64,000 nucleotides of DNA from Deinococcus sp. Arct2-2 (lineage in GTDB: Bacteria; Deinococcota; Deinococci; Deinococcales; Deinococcaceae). Positions 40,580 to 49,284 of this stretch are shown one piece after another. How positions within the stretch are numbered: position 1 is the first letter of the stretch; each line of letters opens with the position of its first letter. The DNA lies in assembly GCF_004801315.1 (NCBI RefSeq), contig NZ_SSNW01000006.1, positions 1 to 64,000 on the forward strand. The letters are read 5' to 3'. A program made the translations under genes and the position numbers. Under the pieces are notes generated by a model. The model was given only the letters and a program-made list of their open reading frames with translations, searched no databases and was not told the DNA's origin.

Positions 40580-41548
40580 AAGTGCGTCTGAAAACTCTGT
40601 CAGCAAGACGGGTGAAGGCTAGGGAAGTCAGTCTGGTACGGACTTCCCTTCACTTTGTCGCGAGGCGGCGAACCATGAGCCGAATCATCACTTCGTAGAC
40701 CAGATTTTCGGTGGTTTCCGCCAGTGCTTCGAAATCACGGCTCATCCGTCTCGACTTCCCGAACCAGGCGAACGTCCGCTCGACGACCCATCGGCGTTTC
40801 AAGACCACAAACCCAGCGGGGACGTGGATCGGTGGCGGCGGTCGATCAACCGGGCCCCAAGTCGTGAGGTTCCCAGACCAAGGGTGTTTGACGATCTCTA
40901 GATCCCAGCCCAGAGCGTCTTTCAAGGCTTTGCCCAGCTTCCCGGTATACCCTGCATCCGCCCAAACGTGCTTCATGCGTGGGAACAGGTTCCTGACTGA
41001 ATTGAACAGCAAGACCGCCCCGGAGCGGTCTTGAATGTCGGCTGGGTGCACGACAACACCCATGACCAAGCCCAGGGTATCGACCAGAATGTGCCGCTTG
41101 CGCCCGTTGATCTTTTTGCCGCCATCGTAGCCTCGTGGGCCTCCTGCCTCGGTCGTTCTCGTGGATTGACTGTCAATGATGGCGGCGCTGGGCGTGGGGT
41201 CACGCCCAGCTTGGACGCGCACTTGTTCCCGCAGTGTCGTATGCAAGTGTTCCCAGAAGCCTTGGAGTCGCCACACGCGGTGGTAGAAATACGCGGTTTC
41301 CCAAGGCAACAAGTCATGGGGCATGAGCCGCCAAGCCTGACCACCACGCACCGCGTAAAAAATGCTGTTGAGAATCTCACGGAACGACCACTTGCGTGGT
41401 CGTCCTGTGGTCGCCGGAGGTGGGAACAATGGAGCAAGAACCGCCCATTCTGCATCGGTCAAATCCGTGTTGTACGCTGCTCTGTCCATTCTTCAGCGTA
41501 CTCCGCTGCAGTTCCCTAGCCTTAATGACAGAGTTTTCAGACGCACTC
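40580..41548 (-). mobile_element. IS5-family insertion sequence (969 bp)
   Basis: Left end AAGTGCGTCTGAAAACTCTG (40580-40599) is repeated in inverse at the right end (41529-41548), with 22 of 23 bases equal when the next three are counted. TA flanks both ends (40578-40579, 41549-41550), a 2-bp target duplication as in the IS427 group. One intact transposase lies inside. It has split a GTGAGTGG-type repeat. Confidence 0.87.
40650..41489 (-). CDS. IS5-family transposase
   Basis: A single-frame transposase of 279 residues. The N-terminal DUF4096-like part (LTDAEWAVLAPLFPPPATTG) precedes the DDE domain with AIIDSQSTRTTEAGG, HVWADAGYTGKLG and RRWVVERTFAWFGKSRR (Y-R-E type). All catalytic residues are present, so it may be functional. 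ATG start at 41489. Confidence 0.92.
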   Translation of the reverse strand: MDRAAYNTDLTDAEWAVLAPLFPPPATTGRPRKWSFREILNSIFYAVRGGQAWRLMPHDLLPWETAYFYHRVWRLQGFWEHLHTTLREQVRVQAGRDPTPSAAIIDSQSTRTTEAGGPRGYDGGKKINGRKRHILVDTLGLVMGVVVHPADIQDRSGAVLLFNSVRNLFPRMKHVWADAGYTGKLGKALKDALGWDLEIVKHPWSGNLTTWGPVDRPPPPIHVPAGFVVLKRRWVVERTFAWFGKSRRMSRDFEALAETTENLVYEVMIRLMVRRLATK

Positions 41549-41686
41549 TAGGGTGAGTCGTGAGTGGGAGCAGGCGTCGTGGCGATGTGAATTTAATATT
41601 CAGTTGGGTTGCCGAACCCAAACCTGAGAACGTTAATGCTCTCTCCCGCCGCGCTTTTCCCACGATCCACCCTCTACACTCCAGTC

Positions 41687-42391
41687 GTGACCCAACCCGC
41701 CCCCTTGTTCCCCGACTTGCGCCTGTACGATGTGGCCCACATTCTGCAAGCCAACGCGGCCCAGTGGCAGGCGCTCGGCGTCGTGCGGGTGCGGGTGTTC
41801 GGCAGCGTGGCGCGGGGGCAGGCGCGGAACGATTCGGATGTGGATCTGCTGGTGGATTTCGCGCCCAGTCCTGCGCCGCCAGCAGGCCTACTCCAACTCA
41901 TGCGCGTCAAAGACCTGTTCGAAGATTTGCTGGAACGCCGCGTGGACGTGCTGACCGAGGGCGGCCTAAAGCCTGCGCTGAGGCGTGAGATTTTGGCTGA
42001 TTGCGTGGATGTGATGAATGCTGGGCTGCCCACTCCGCCCCGCGTGGGCGTGAAGCGGTGGCGTTGGCGGGTGTTCGATCTGCTGGAGGCTCTAGACCGC
42101 GTCGAGCGTTTTACGTTCCCGCACACGCTGACCACCTTTCTGGCCGACGAACAGGCCCAAGACGCCGTGCTGCACAACCTCGCCCGCTTAGGGGAGACCA
42201 CCAAATTCATTCCGCAGCGGATTCAGGACACGCACCCGGAAGTGCCGTGGGTGCTGCTGCGCGATATCCGTAATCTCGTGTCACACGACTATTTTGGAAT
42301 AGATACCGAGTTGCTGTGGCACACCGCCCGCCATGAATTGCCGGGATTGCGGGCGGCATTGCAGGCGTTGGCGGAGGGGGAAAAGGAGTAG
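41687..42391 (+). CDS. Fused MNT nucleotidyltransferase-HEPN (MntA-HepT-like) protein
   Basis: A 234-residue two-domain protein. Residues 38-58 read FGSVARGQARNDSDVDLLVDF, an exact GSX10DXD motif of minimal nucleotidyltransferases (MntA antitoxins). Residues 195-202 read RNLVSHDY, the RX4HXY motif of HEPN/DUF86 RNases (HepT toxins). MntA adenylylates the Tyr of this motif in the two-gene system, so here both parts are in one chain. TACACT ends six bases before GTG 41687, so I take that start, although the frame is open to 41609. It lies beside an IS5 element and has no separate partner gene. Confidence 0.85.
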   Translation: MTQPAPLFPDLRLYDVAHILQANAAQWQALGVVRVRVFGSVARGQARNDSDVDLLVDFAPSPAPPAGLLQLMRVKDLFEDLLERRVDVLTEGGLKPALRREILADCVDVMNAGLPTPPRVGVKRWRWRVFDLLEALDRVERFTFPHTLTTFLADEQAQDAVLHNLARLGETTKFIPQRIQDTHPEVPWVLLRDIRNLVSHDYFGIDTELLWHTARHELPGLRAALQALAEGEKE

Positions 42392-42448
42392 GGGAGAGGT
42401 GGAATTGTGGGCTGATGTGGCCCGAGACCGTTCGGCGTAAAATTTGGT

Positions 42449-43045
42449 GTGAAGGCTTCCAGAGGGCGAGCAACAGGGCGACGCAAGATCACGGAACATG
42501 AGGTGCTTGCATTGCTCAGTTTCCTTGAACGGGGTGAGCTTGGATTGATCAGGCCCGGTATGACGCGGCAAAACGTCATTGATTTGGTGGGCGAGCCGGA
42601 CGGCACAAGCAACCCACAGGCAGTACCTCCACCCTTTGAGATCCTGTTGTATGGAGAGTGGTTGGAACTCACCTTTAATGACGGTGTACTCGATTATCTC
42701 AGTTTGCGGTACAAGTGGCAGCATTTGAAGCAGCGCCGTCTGCGATTGGCTGGGGTATTCGATGCGACATGGGCGAGAACCGTGTCAACATGGAGCTATG
42801 CGCGGTTTCGGACGTTCCTTCATTCGCGTGGTCTTGGATTCCATTTGACAAAGTGGTACGACGGGAGTCTGACTGTAGATTTGCGCGCTGGCGGGATAGT
42901 TTTTACACGCACTGGTTCTTTGGGTTTGTATTCCCTCGGCCACTCTGTTGGGTCACGCCCTATGCGCTTGAAGCAAACCAGTTGGCAAGGGCCACCTACC
43001 GCTCTGCGGTTGTCTGGCCGCACTTTCCCGAAAGATGTTCCCTAA
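42449..43045 (+). CDS. Orphan protein beside the MNT-HEPN gene
   Basis: A 198-residue protein that I do not recognise. Residues 30-50 (ELGLIRPGMTRQNVIDLVGE) follow the G-M-x4-V-x4-G-x-P pattern of SmpA/BLIP-like folds, and a basic stretch (KQRRLRLAGVFDATWARTVS) follows. Immunity-type proteins often look like this, but that is only a guess. Its base composition is lower in G+C than its neighbours. TAAAAT ends five bases before the GTG, so it is leaderless. The stop overlaps the convergent AKR gene end. Confidence 0.6.
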   Translation: MKASRGRATGRRKITEHEVLALLSFLERGELGLIRPGMTRQNVIDLVGEPDGTSNPQAVPPPFEILLYGEWLELTFNDGVLDYLSLRYKWQHLKQRRLRLAGVFDATWARTVSTWSYARFRTFLHSRGLGFHLTKWYDGSLTVDLRAGGIVFTRTGSLGLYSLGHSVGSRPMRLKQTSWQGPPTALRLSGRTFPKDVP

Positions 43046-44019
43046 TTCCACACCATGCCCGCCCGCTCCTGCCAGTACGCCGCCGGAGCTTGCGCTGCGT
43101 CCTGCAAGGCGTTCAGCTCCCCTAGCCCCAGTTCCAAATTTAGGGCGCTGAGGTTGCTGCGAAGGTGCTGCTGGGTGGTTGCGCCGCTGAGGACGGTATC
43201 GGCCCAAGGTTGCGCGAGGGCGGCAGCTAAAGCCAAAGCATCGGGTGTGGTGTGCAGGCGGGCGCACAGGTCGGTCACCACTTGGGGCAGGGTGGCGCGG
43301 GCCGTCAGGCGGCCATTGGCGACGGCTTCCTTGACCACCACGCCCCAGCCCGCCGCGTGAGCCTGTGCCAACGCCGCGCCCGCCGAAGGCTCCAGCAGAT
43401 TCCAAGTGGCCTGCACTACACTCAGGGGATTCACGCCGTCCACGCGCACAGCCAGCGCCCGCTGCAACGTCGCCGCCTGAGTTGGCCCGCTGAGGCTCAG
43501 GCCCACGCGCACGCCGGATTCGGCCAACTCTGATAGGCGTGCCAATACCCTAGTGTCGTCCAGCACGCCCGTTTCCAGCGTGGCCGAATGAATCAGATAA
43601 ATGTCGGGCGTGCGGCGCAGGGCGGCCAACGTTTCGGGCCACTGGCGCTCAAGCGTAGGCCGCGTGTGGTCTTTGACCTCGTGCTGGTCGGCATCGGTGC
43701 GCCAGTTGGCGGTGTAGGTGTAGCCCCATTTGCTACCTACGGTGGCGGCGTGGGCGGTGGTTTCAAGCCAACTGCCCAAGAATTCTTCGGCGCGTCCGTA
43801 GCTGCGGGCGGCGTCAAAGTAGCGGATGCCTGCCGCCCAAGCCTCGTCCAGCATGGCGTGAGCGTTGGCCCGCATCGCCTCTACCGACTTTTCGGCACCC
43901 AAGTCGGCCCCGTGTCCTACGTTGATGTAACCGGGCCGCCCCAGTGCCGCCAACCCTAAGCCGAGGCGCGTCACGGTGGGCGGATCGGCTCCCAGCAGGC
44001 GGGTTTCGATACCATTCAT
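43042..44019 (-). CDS. Aldo/keto reductase
   Basis: A 325-residue TIM-barrel oxidoreductase. The catalytic Asp and Tyr are in YFDAARSYGRAEEFLGSWL, and VGSKWGYTYTANW supplies Lys. It resembles L-fucose or galactose dehydrogenase-type AKRs, but the substrate is not proven. It is the last gene of a three-gene unit with the Rid and uronate dehydrogenase-like genes, linked by ATGA overlaps. Confidence 0.87.
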   Translation of the reverse strand: MNGIETRLLGADPPTVTRLGLGLAALGRPGYINVGHGADLGAEKSVEAMRANAHAMLDEAWAAGIRYFDAARSYGRAEEFLGSWLETTAHAATVGSKWGYTYTANWRTDADQHEVKDHTRPTLERQWPETLAALRRTPDIYLIHSATLETGVLDDTRVLARLSELAESGVRVGLSLSGPTQAATLQRALAVRVDGVNPLSVVQATWNLLEPSAGAALAQAHAAGWGVVVKEAVANGRLTARATLPQVVTDLCARLHTTPDALALAAALAQPWADTVLSGATTQQHLRSNLSALNLELGLGELNALQDAAQAPAAYWQERAGMVWN

Positions 44020-44432
44020 AGGACAGAATCCACGCTCGGCAGCGGCAAAATCGCTTCGGCTTCAATCTCTACCAGATGTTCCGGGTCGATCAGGGCGGCC
44101 ACCTGCACCATGCTGGCGGCGGGGCGAATGTCGGCAAACACCTCGCCGTGTGCGCGGCCCACTGCTTCCCACTGCCCTATATCGGTCACGTACATCCGGG
44201 TGCGTACCACGTCTTCCATACGCCCGCCGAGGCGTTCCAGCGCCGCGCGAATGATATTCAGGATCACGCGGGTCTGGCCCGCCGCGTCGCCCACGCACTG
44301 AACCTCGCCGTGCAGGGTGGCGGTGGTTCCGGCCACATGCACGATTTGGCCCACCCGCACCGCCCGCGAATAGCCCACCACGTCTTCCCAAGGGCTGCCG
44401 CTGGAAATCCGTTCCGTGTGCTGGGGCTTCAT
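44016..44432 (-). CDS. Rid-family protein
   Basis: A 138-residue Rid (YjgF/YER057c/UK114) protein. The fold pattern GYSRAVRVGQIVHVAGTTAT and TRMYVTDIGQWEAVGRAHGE is clear. RidA deaminates reactive enamines with an Arg in a PARS motif. Here the motif reads RPAAS, so that Arg is missing and this is probably another Rid subgroup. ATGA overlaps join it to both neighbours. Confidence 0.86.
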   Translation of the reverse strand: MKPQHTERISSGSPWEDVVGYSRAVRVGQIVHVAGTTATLHGEVQCVGDAAGQTRVILNIIRAALERLGGRMEDVVRTRMYVTDIGQWEAVGRAHGEVFADIRPAASMVQVAALIDPEHLVEIEAEAILPLPSVDSVL

Positions 44433-45310
44433 TTCTGCTCCTGACTTGCCAAGCCCACGTAGTCCGGCGCGGCAAAAATCCCGCCCTGCCGCTGCTCGGT
44501 GATGTCTGCCGGGTCGCCGTGAATGTGGCCTACCGCGTCCGCAAAAGCTTCGGCGTCGTCTTGCGGCGCGTAGCCCAGTTCCCTCCAGCCTTCGTCGGTC
44601 ATCCAGCGGCGCGTGTTGGCGCTGATGCCTGCCACGATTCGGAAGCCGTCTGGCAGGGCGCTGGAAGGTGCGGTGACGGCGCGGGCAAACAGTTGGGCGG
44701 CGTCGCGGTGAGACAGCCAAGTCGAGAGGTGGCGGGCGTCTTGTGGTTCCTTCTGAAACGAGCAAATCCGCACCGACACGAATTGCAGCCCGAATTTTTC
44801 GGCGTACATGCGGCCCAGTGCTTCGCCGTACACCTTGCTGATGCCGTAATGGGTGTCGGGGCGCACGGGCACGCTTGGGCCAATGGGCGTGCGCGGATAC
44901 ATTCCCACCGTGTGAATGCTGCTGGCAAAGGCTACACGCCGCACGCCCGCCTGCCGCGCCGCTTCTAGCACATGATAAGTGCCGTCGATGTTCACGTCCC
45001 GGATGCGCTCGTAGCGGTCTTCGTCGGCAATTCCGCCCAAATGAATTACGGCGTTTACACCCTGCATCACCGCTTGCATGGCGGCAAGGTCGGTCAAGTC
45101 GGCTTGCTGCACTTCTTCTCCAGCTTGCACGGGGCCGAGATCGCGGGCGTCGGTGAGGCGCAAAACGGTCTGGGCATCAGCCAAAAAGTCGCGTAGACCT
45201 GTCCTCAATGCGCGGCCAATCTCTCCGGCAGCTCCGGTGATCAGGATTCGGCGGGGCTGGTTGCTGGTCTGATCGTTGAGCTGATGGGGGTGATCGTTGG
45301 GGGCACTCAT
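44429..45310 (-). CDS. NAD-dependent epimerase/dehydratase, uronate dehydrogenase-like
   Basis: A 293-residue extended SDR. Motifs RRILITGAAGEIGRALR and THYGISKVYGEALGRMY (catalytic Y, K) with SSIHTVGMYPRTPIG and NTRRWMTDEGWRELGYAPQD match bacterial uronate dehydrogenases, which oxidise galacturonate or glucuronate to aldaric acids. With the AKR and Rid genes it forms a compact operon that may handle sugar acids or sugars. CAGGAT lies seven bases before the ATG, which may be leaderless. Confidence 0.85.
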   Translation of the reverse strand: MSAPNDHPHQLNDQTSNQPRRILITGAAGEIGRALRTGLRDFLADAQTVLRLTDARDLGPVQAGEEVQQADLTDLAAMQAVMQGVNAVIHLGGIADEDRYERIRDVNIDGTYHVLEAARQAGVRRVAFASSIHTVGMYPRTPIGPSVPVRPDTHYGISKVYGEALGRMYAEKFGLQFVSVRICSFQKEPQDARHLSTWLSHRDAAQLFARAVTAPSSALPDGFRIVAGISANTRRWMTDEGWRELGYAPQDDAEAFADAVGHIHGDPADITEQRQGGIFAAPDYVGLASQEQK

Positions 45311-45623
45311 GCCTTCTATCCTGCCGTGTCAAGCCCCCCTGTGTCTCTAGCAGGCCGACCCCGGCAAACCTAAGCAATCGCTTATGGCTGCATGTGCAAG
45401 CCGCGCAGGGGTGGGCAGTACGGTGAACGAGCTTGGCCCGTTTTCTCTGATCGCTGCCCACCCTATTTTCCTGACGAACCTTTAGGGATTGGGTGGTCAA
45501 TTATACTCGGTACAGTGAAATATTTTACAATCTAGGCCGTTCGACATCCGCTTCGTTTCGGTCATCCTTCTGGCCTCACCTCTACTGTCCCTCACGACTT
45601 GACCCGTATTACAGGAGAACTCT
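45311..45623 (+). other. 313-base intergenic region before the DUF937 gene
   Basis: No reading frame is credible. The middle (45500-45535) is A/T rich, with TATACT (45502-45507) and TACAAT (45526-45531) as candidate -10 elements, but no well-spaced -35. A CAGGAGAA ribosome binding site ends the stretch, so the next gene has a leader, unlike many neighbours. Confidence 0.45.
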
Positions 45624-48428
45624 ATGACTTTACTCGATCAGATTCAAAGCTATTTTGGCGACGGTGCTGCCGAGCAGTTGGCCCGCGCCGTCAAGCTTTC
45701 GCCAGAGCAGGCCCGCACCGCGCTGCACGAGGGTTTGCCGCTACAACTCGACGCACTCGTAGATCACGCCGCTTCCTCTGAAGGCCGCGAGCAAGTCGTA
45801 GAAGCTGTGCAGAATCTGCCCCGGTTTGCCAGCGTGCAGGACGCCCTGAACGACGCCGATGGAGCCAGCAACCTAGAGCGGGCCGGAGAAATGCTCTCGC
45901 CTGTGCTGTTGGGCGGAACTGCCGACAAGATCGTGCAGACGGTAGCCGCCAAACTCAGCGTGGGCCAAACCGACGCTGGGGCCATCGGCGGCTTGTACAG
46001 CGGCGCACAACGCCTGATGCAAATGGCGCTGCCGCTGTTGCTCAGCTTTTTGGGCCAGCGCGGCCTGAATGCGGGCAACGTAGCCACCATGCTGCCGGGA
46101 ATGAAGGGCGGCTTGGCGGGCCTCGCAGGTCTGGGCGCTACCGGAACTGGGCTGATTGGCGCAGGATTGGCGACTGGATTGGCCGGAGCCGGGGCGTTGG
46201 CTGCCGGACTGCACAAGCCGGAAGTGAAGTTGCCGGAAGTGGGTCTGTCCGAAGTGAAATTGCCCGAACTGAGCAAGCCTGACCTGAGTCTCCCGGAACT
46301 GAGCAAGCCCGAAGTGAAAGTGCCGGAATTGGGCAAAATCAACTTGGGCACCACCGACATCGCCACGCCTGACCTGCCTAAGCCCAACCTCGGCGCAATC
46401 GGTGGAATGGCCGCTGCTGGGGCCGCGGGATTGGCCGGAGCCGCCCTCACTTCCGGCAATCTGCTGGACTTTATCAAGGGCCAATTTACGCCTGCGGTGG
46501 CCGAGCAAGTGGGCAAATCGGCGGGCTTTGGCGGCAGTACGGCCAGCCGCGCCACCCTCGCCGCGTTGCCCCTCGTGCTGAATGCCCTCGTCAATAAGGG
46601 CCGCACCGAATCGGGCGCAAACGACGTGCTGAACATGGCCCGCCCGCTGGGTCACCTCGCCGCAGCCGACGGCACCCTGAACACCAACCTGCTGAACGAC
46701 GCCGCCGAAACTGCCCGCATGGAAGGGCAGGGGCGCGGGCTGCTGGGCGGACTCTTCGGTAACGTGGAAGCCGTGACCGGAAAACTCGGTACGGCGCTGG
46801 GCGGTAGCGGCGCGAACGCTGGGCGGCTCTTGGCGATCCTGACGCCACTCGTGCTGGGCTTGCTGGGCAACCGTGCCCGCACAGGCGGCGTCGGCGCGGG
46901 CGCATTCTCCGGCCTGCTGGGTGGCATGGGCGGCAGCTTGGCGGGCTTGCTGCCTTCCGGCCTCTCCAGCTTGGGTGGGTTGCTGGGTGCAGGTGCAGTG
47001 GCAACCACAGTGGCTGCCGCTGCGCCCCGTGTATCGGTGAATGCGGCTGCCGTGCCTCCTCGCCCAGTCACGCCCCCGGCACCCCCAGTGGTGGTGAAGG
47101 AAACCGAGCGCAAACGCGGCGGCTTTCCTTGGTGGCTCATTCCTCTGGCGCTCCTCCTCCTGTTGGGCGGTTGCTGGCTGGTGAACCGTAAGCCTGCGGC
47201 CACCACAGGCACCACCACCAGCGCCGCAGCGGGCGGCATCGTGGTCACCAACCCCACCTCGGATTCCACTTTGCCTGCCGCCGCCTTCACCATGAGCGGC
47301 ACGGGCAGAGCGGGCGACAAGATCAGCATTGCCGATCAGGGCCAAGAAGTTGCCACCACGACGGTTGGTACGGACGGCAATTGGACGGCCAACATTCCCG
47401 CACCTACCGTGGGCGAGCATACCTACAGCCTCACGGGTGCAGACAGCGCGGCCAAGAGTGAATTCAAGGTCAACATCGCAGACGGTGCGGCCACTGATCC
47501 TGCGGGCAGCACTCCCGCTGCTACAGGCGATTTCTCCATTACCGAACCCGCTGCGGGCGCAACCCTTCCCGCCGGAGACTTTGCCCTGAGCGGCAAAGGC
47601 ACGGCTGGACAAGAAATCGAACTGTTCGACGGCGACACCAGCCTAGGCAAAGTGACGGTAGACGCGGATGGAAACTGGACATTGCCTGTGACGGGCGCGG
47701 CTGCCGGAGCGCGGGCCTACGCCGTCAAGGGCAGCGACGGCACCGAACTTGCCACCCTGAGCGCCACTGTTGGGGAAGCTGGGGCAGCAACTGAAACCGG
47801 AACTGGCACCGAAGCTGACACGGAGACCGCCGCTCCTGATGCTGCTGCATCTGCTGGCACGGTTCCTGCTGCCGCCGACTTTTCCATCACCACCCCCGCT
47901 GCCGACGCCAAGTTGCCCGCAGGCGGCTTTGCCCTCAGCGGCAAGGGCACGCCCGGAGCAAGCGTAGAAGTCTTTGAAGACGGCGTCAGCCTCGGCAGCG
48001 CGACTGTCGGCGCAGATGGTACATGGACGAAAGACGTGCCCAGCCCCGCCGAAGGCGCACACACCTACGCCGTGAAGGCCAGCGACGGCACCGAATTGAC
48101 CACCGTGAGCGCCACTGTCGCCGCTGCTACCGCCTCTGCTGGTGGCGCTGCCGCAGTCTGCACCAAGGATTACACCCTCAGCATCACCGACGGCCAAACC
48201 GTCAAAGAACCCTTCCGCTTTGGCGGCGTGGGCGGCGGCACCGGCTACAGCGTGACCATCAAACGTGGCGAACGCCTGATCGGCACCAAAGACATCAAGC
48301 TCGACGGAAGCTGTGGTTGGGCTTACCAGAGTCGCCCCGGCAAAGGTACCGTCACCTACGAGGTTCGTCCTTTGGGTGATGCCAGCGCCAAAGCTCTGAG
48401 CACCGTCAAGTTGACTGTTGCGCAGTAA
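45624..48428 (+). CDS. Large membrane-anchored protein: two DUF937-like domains, helix, Ig-like repeats
   Basis: A 934-residue protein. Residues 1-175 form a DUF937/YidB-like domain ([20 protein letters not shown]). About 195-240 is a repeat of LPEL/LPEV-SKPxLxLPEL units. From about 279 to 440 a second DUF937-like domain follows ([20 protein letters not shown]). A Pro/Val linker leads to a membrane segment [18 protein letters not shown] (about 505). Then come three Ig-like repeats (each with [13 protein letters not shown]... GNWT... TYxLxG) and a last domain with two Cys. No signal peptide is seen, so the topology is inferred. GGAG is eight bases before the ATG. Function unknown. Confidence 0.82.
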   Translation: MTLLDQIQSYFGDGAAEQLARAVKLSPEQARTALHEGLPLQLDALVDHAASSEGREQVVEAVQNLPRFASVQDALNDADGASNLERAGEMLSPVLLGGTADKIVQTVAAKLSVGQTDAGAIGGLYSGAQRLMQMALPLLLSFLGQRGLNAGNVATMLPGMKGGLAGLAGLGATGTGLIGAGLATGLAGAGALAAGLHKPEVKLPEVGLSEVKLPELSKPDLSLPELSKPEVKVPELGKINLGTTDIATPDLPKPNLGAIGGMAAAGAAGLAGAALTSGNLLDFIKGQFTPAVAEQVGKSAGFGGSTASRATLAALPLVLNALVNKGRTESGANDVLNMARPLGHLAAADGTLNTNLLNDAAETARMEGQGRGLLGGLFGNVEAVTGKLGTALGGSGANAGRLLAILTPLVLGLLGNRARTGGVGAGAFSGLLGGMGGSLAGLLPSGLSSLGGLLGAGAVATTVAAAAPRVSVNAAAVPPRPVTPPAPPVVVKETERKRGGFPWWLIPLALLLLLGGCWLVNRKPAATTGTTTSAAAGGIVVTNPTSDSTLPAAAFTMSGTGRAGDKISIADQGQEVATTTVGTDGNWTANIPAPTVGEHTYSLTGADSAAKSEFKVNIADGAATDPAGSTPAATGDFSITEPAAGATLPAGDFALSGKGTAGQEIELFDGDTSLGKVTVDADGNWTLPVTGAAAGARAYAVKGSDGTELATLSATVGEAGAATETGTGTEADTETAAPDAAASAGTVPAAADFSITTPAADAKLPAGGFALSGKGTPGASVEVFEDGVSLGSATVGADGTWTKDVPSPAEGAHTYAVKASDGTELTTVSATVAAATASAGGAAAVCTKDYTLSITDGQTVKEPFRFGGVGGGTGYSVTIKRGERLIGTKDIKLDGSCGWAYQSRPGKGTVTYEVRPLGDASAKALSTVKLTVAQ

Positions 48429-48556
48429 AGTCTAAGAGTCTAAGGGCCAGAAGACTGTGTAGCACGGCTTTGGACTGTGTTTTCCTCCCTCTCCCCTTGC
48501 GGGGGAGGGGCGCTGCGAAAGCAGCGGGGTGGGGGGAGTGAGCGACAGCGATTGCT
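48428..48556 (+). repeat. Dispersed palindromic element, family B (partial)
   Basis: It begins with GTCTAAGAGTCTAAGGG (family C unit) and contains GCGGGGGAGGGGCGCTGCG and GTGAGCGACAGCGATTGC, matching the cores at 18728-18812 and 30773-30844. The inverted right end is absent here. Confidence 0.65.
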
Positions 48557-48582
48557 CTACCTACCAAATCAAAACACCAACA

Positions 48583-48608
48583 CCGCTCCTTCCGGGGGGC
48601 GGTTTTTT
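48583..48608 (+). terminator. Terminator after the DUF937 gene
   Basis: CCGCTCC (48583-48589) pairs with GGGGCGG (48596-48602) with one G-U pair, then six T. It lies after the family B repeat. Confidence 0.85.
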
Positions 48609-48705
48609 ATGCCGTTCAGAATGATGGTTGACTGCGCCACCCGGCCTACCCATGTCCCGCCACGCGGCAGATGCATCTTGCGCCCAACTTCTGCACACTG
48701 AACCC

Positions 48706-49257
48706 ATGACCAACAAACCCCTCTCCGACAAACACCTTTCAGATAAACAACTCTCGCACCAACTGTCGTATTTGCTGCGGCACGCGCCGCATGAGGCGGG
48801 CCTGACGCTCCAGCCGGGGGGCTGGGTGCCGCTTTCGCCTGTGCTGGCGCATCTGGGCGTGAGCCGTGAACAGGTGGCGCGGGTGGTGGCCGCCAGCGAC
48901 AAACAGCGGTTCAGTCTGGAGGGTGAGCGGATTCGGGCCAATCAGGGCCACAGTGTCCCCGTAGACCTCGATCTGTTGCCCACAGAGCCGCCCGCCGTGC
49001 TGTATCACGGCACGTTTCCTGCCGCGCTGCCTTCCATTCGCGCCGCTGGACTGAAGCCCATGAACCGCCACCACGTCCACCTCTCGCCCGACACGGCCAC
49101 TGCGACTAAAGTTGGCGCTCGACGCGGCTCTCCTGTCGTTCTGACCATTCGGGCGAGCCAGATGCACGCCGCCGGACACCTGTTCTATGTCAGCGCCAAC
49201 GGCGTGTGGCTCAGCGAACATGTGCCGCCCCAGTTCGTGGAGTTTCCGCAGGGCTGA
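48706..49257 (+). CDS. kptA: Tpt1/KptA-family RNA 2'-phosphotransferase
   Basis: A 183-residue KptA protein. It moves a 2'-phosphate from RNA to NAD+, giving ADP-ribose cyclic phosphate. The N-terminal winged helix has LSYLLRHAPHEAGLTLQPGG, and the ADP-ribosyltransferase-like part has LYHGTFPAALPSIRAAGLKP and HVHLSPDTATATKVG. The frame opens earlier, but CACACT ends six bases before ATG 48706. Its natural substrate in bacteria is not known. It is 27 bases from a sirtuin gene. Confidence 0.92.
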   Translation: MTNKPLSDKHLSDKQLSHQLSYLLRHAPHEAGLTLQPGGWVPLSPVLAHLGVSREQVARVVAASDKQRFSLEGERIRANQGHSVPVDLDLLPTEPPAVLYHGTFPAALPSIRAAGLKPMNRHHVHLSPDTATATKVGARRGSPVVLTIRASQMHAAGHLFYVSANGVWLSEHVPPQFVEFPQG

Positions 49258-49284
49258 GCCGCCAGCCGTGAAATAATCCGCCCT

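Noticed and set aside
45873..47612. 579-codon minus-strand frame
   Set aside because: It is the complement of the DUF937 gene, rich in His, Gln and Arg and without a promoter. The plus-strand gene has domains and a ribosome binding site.
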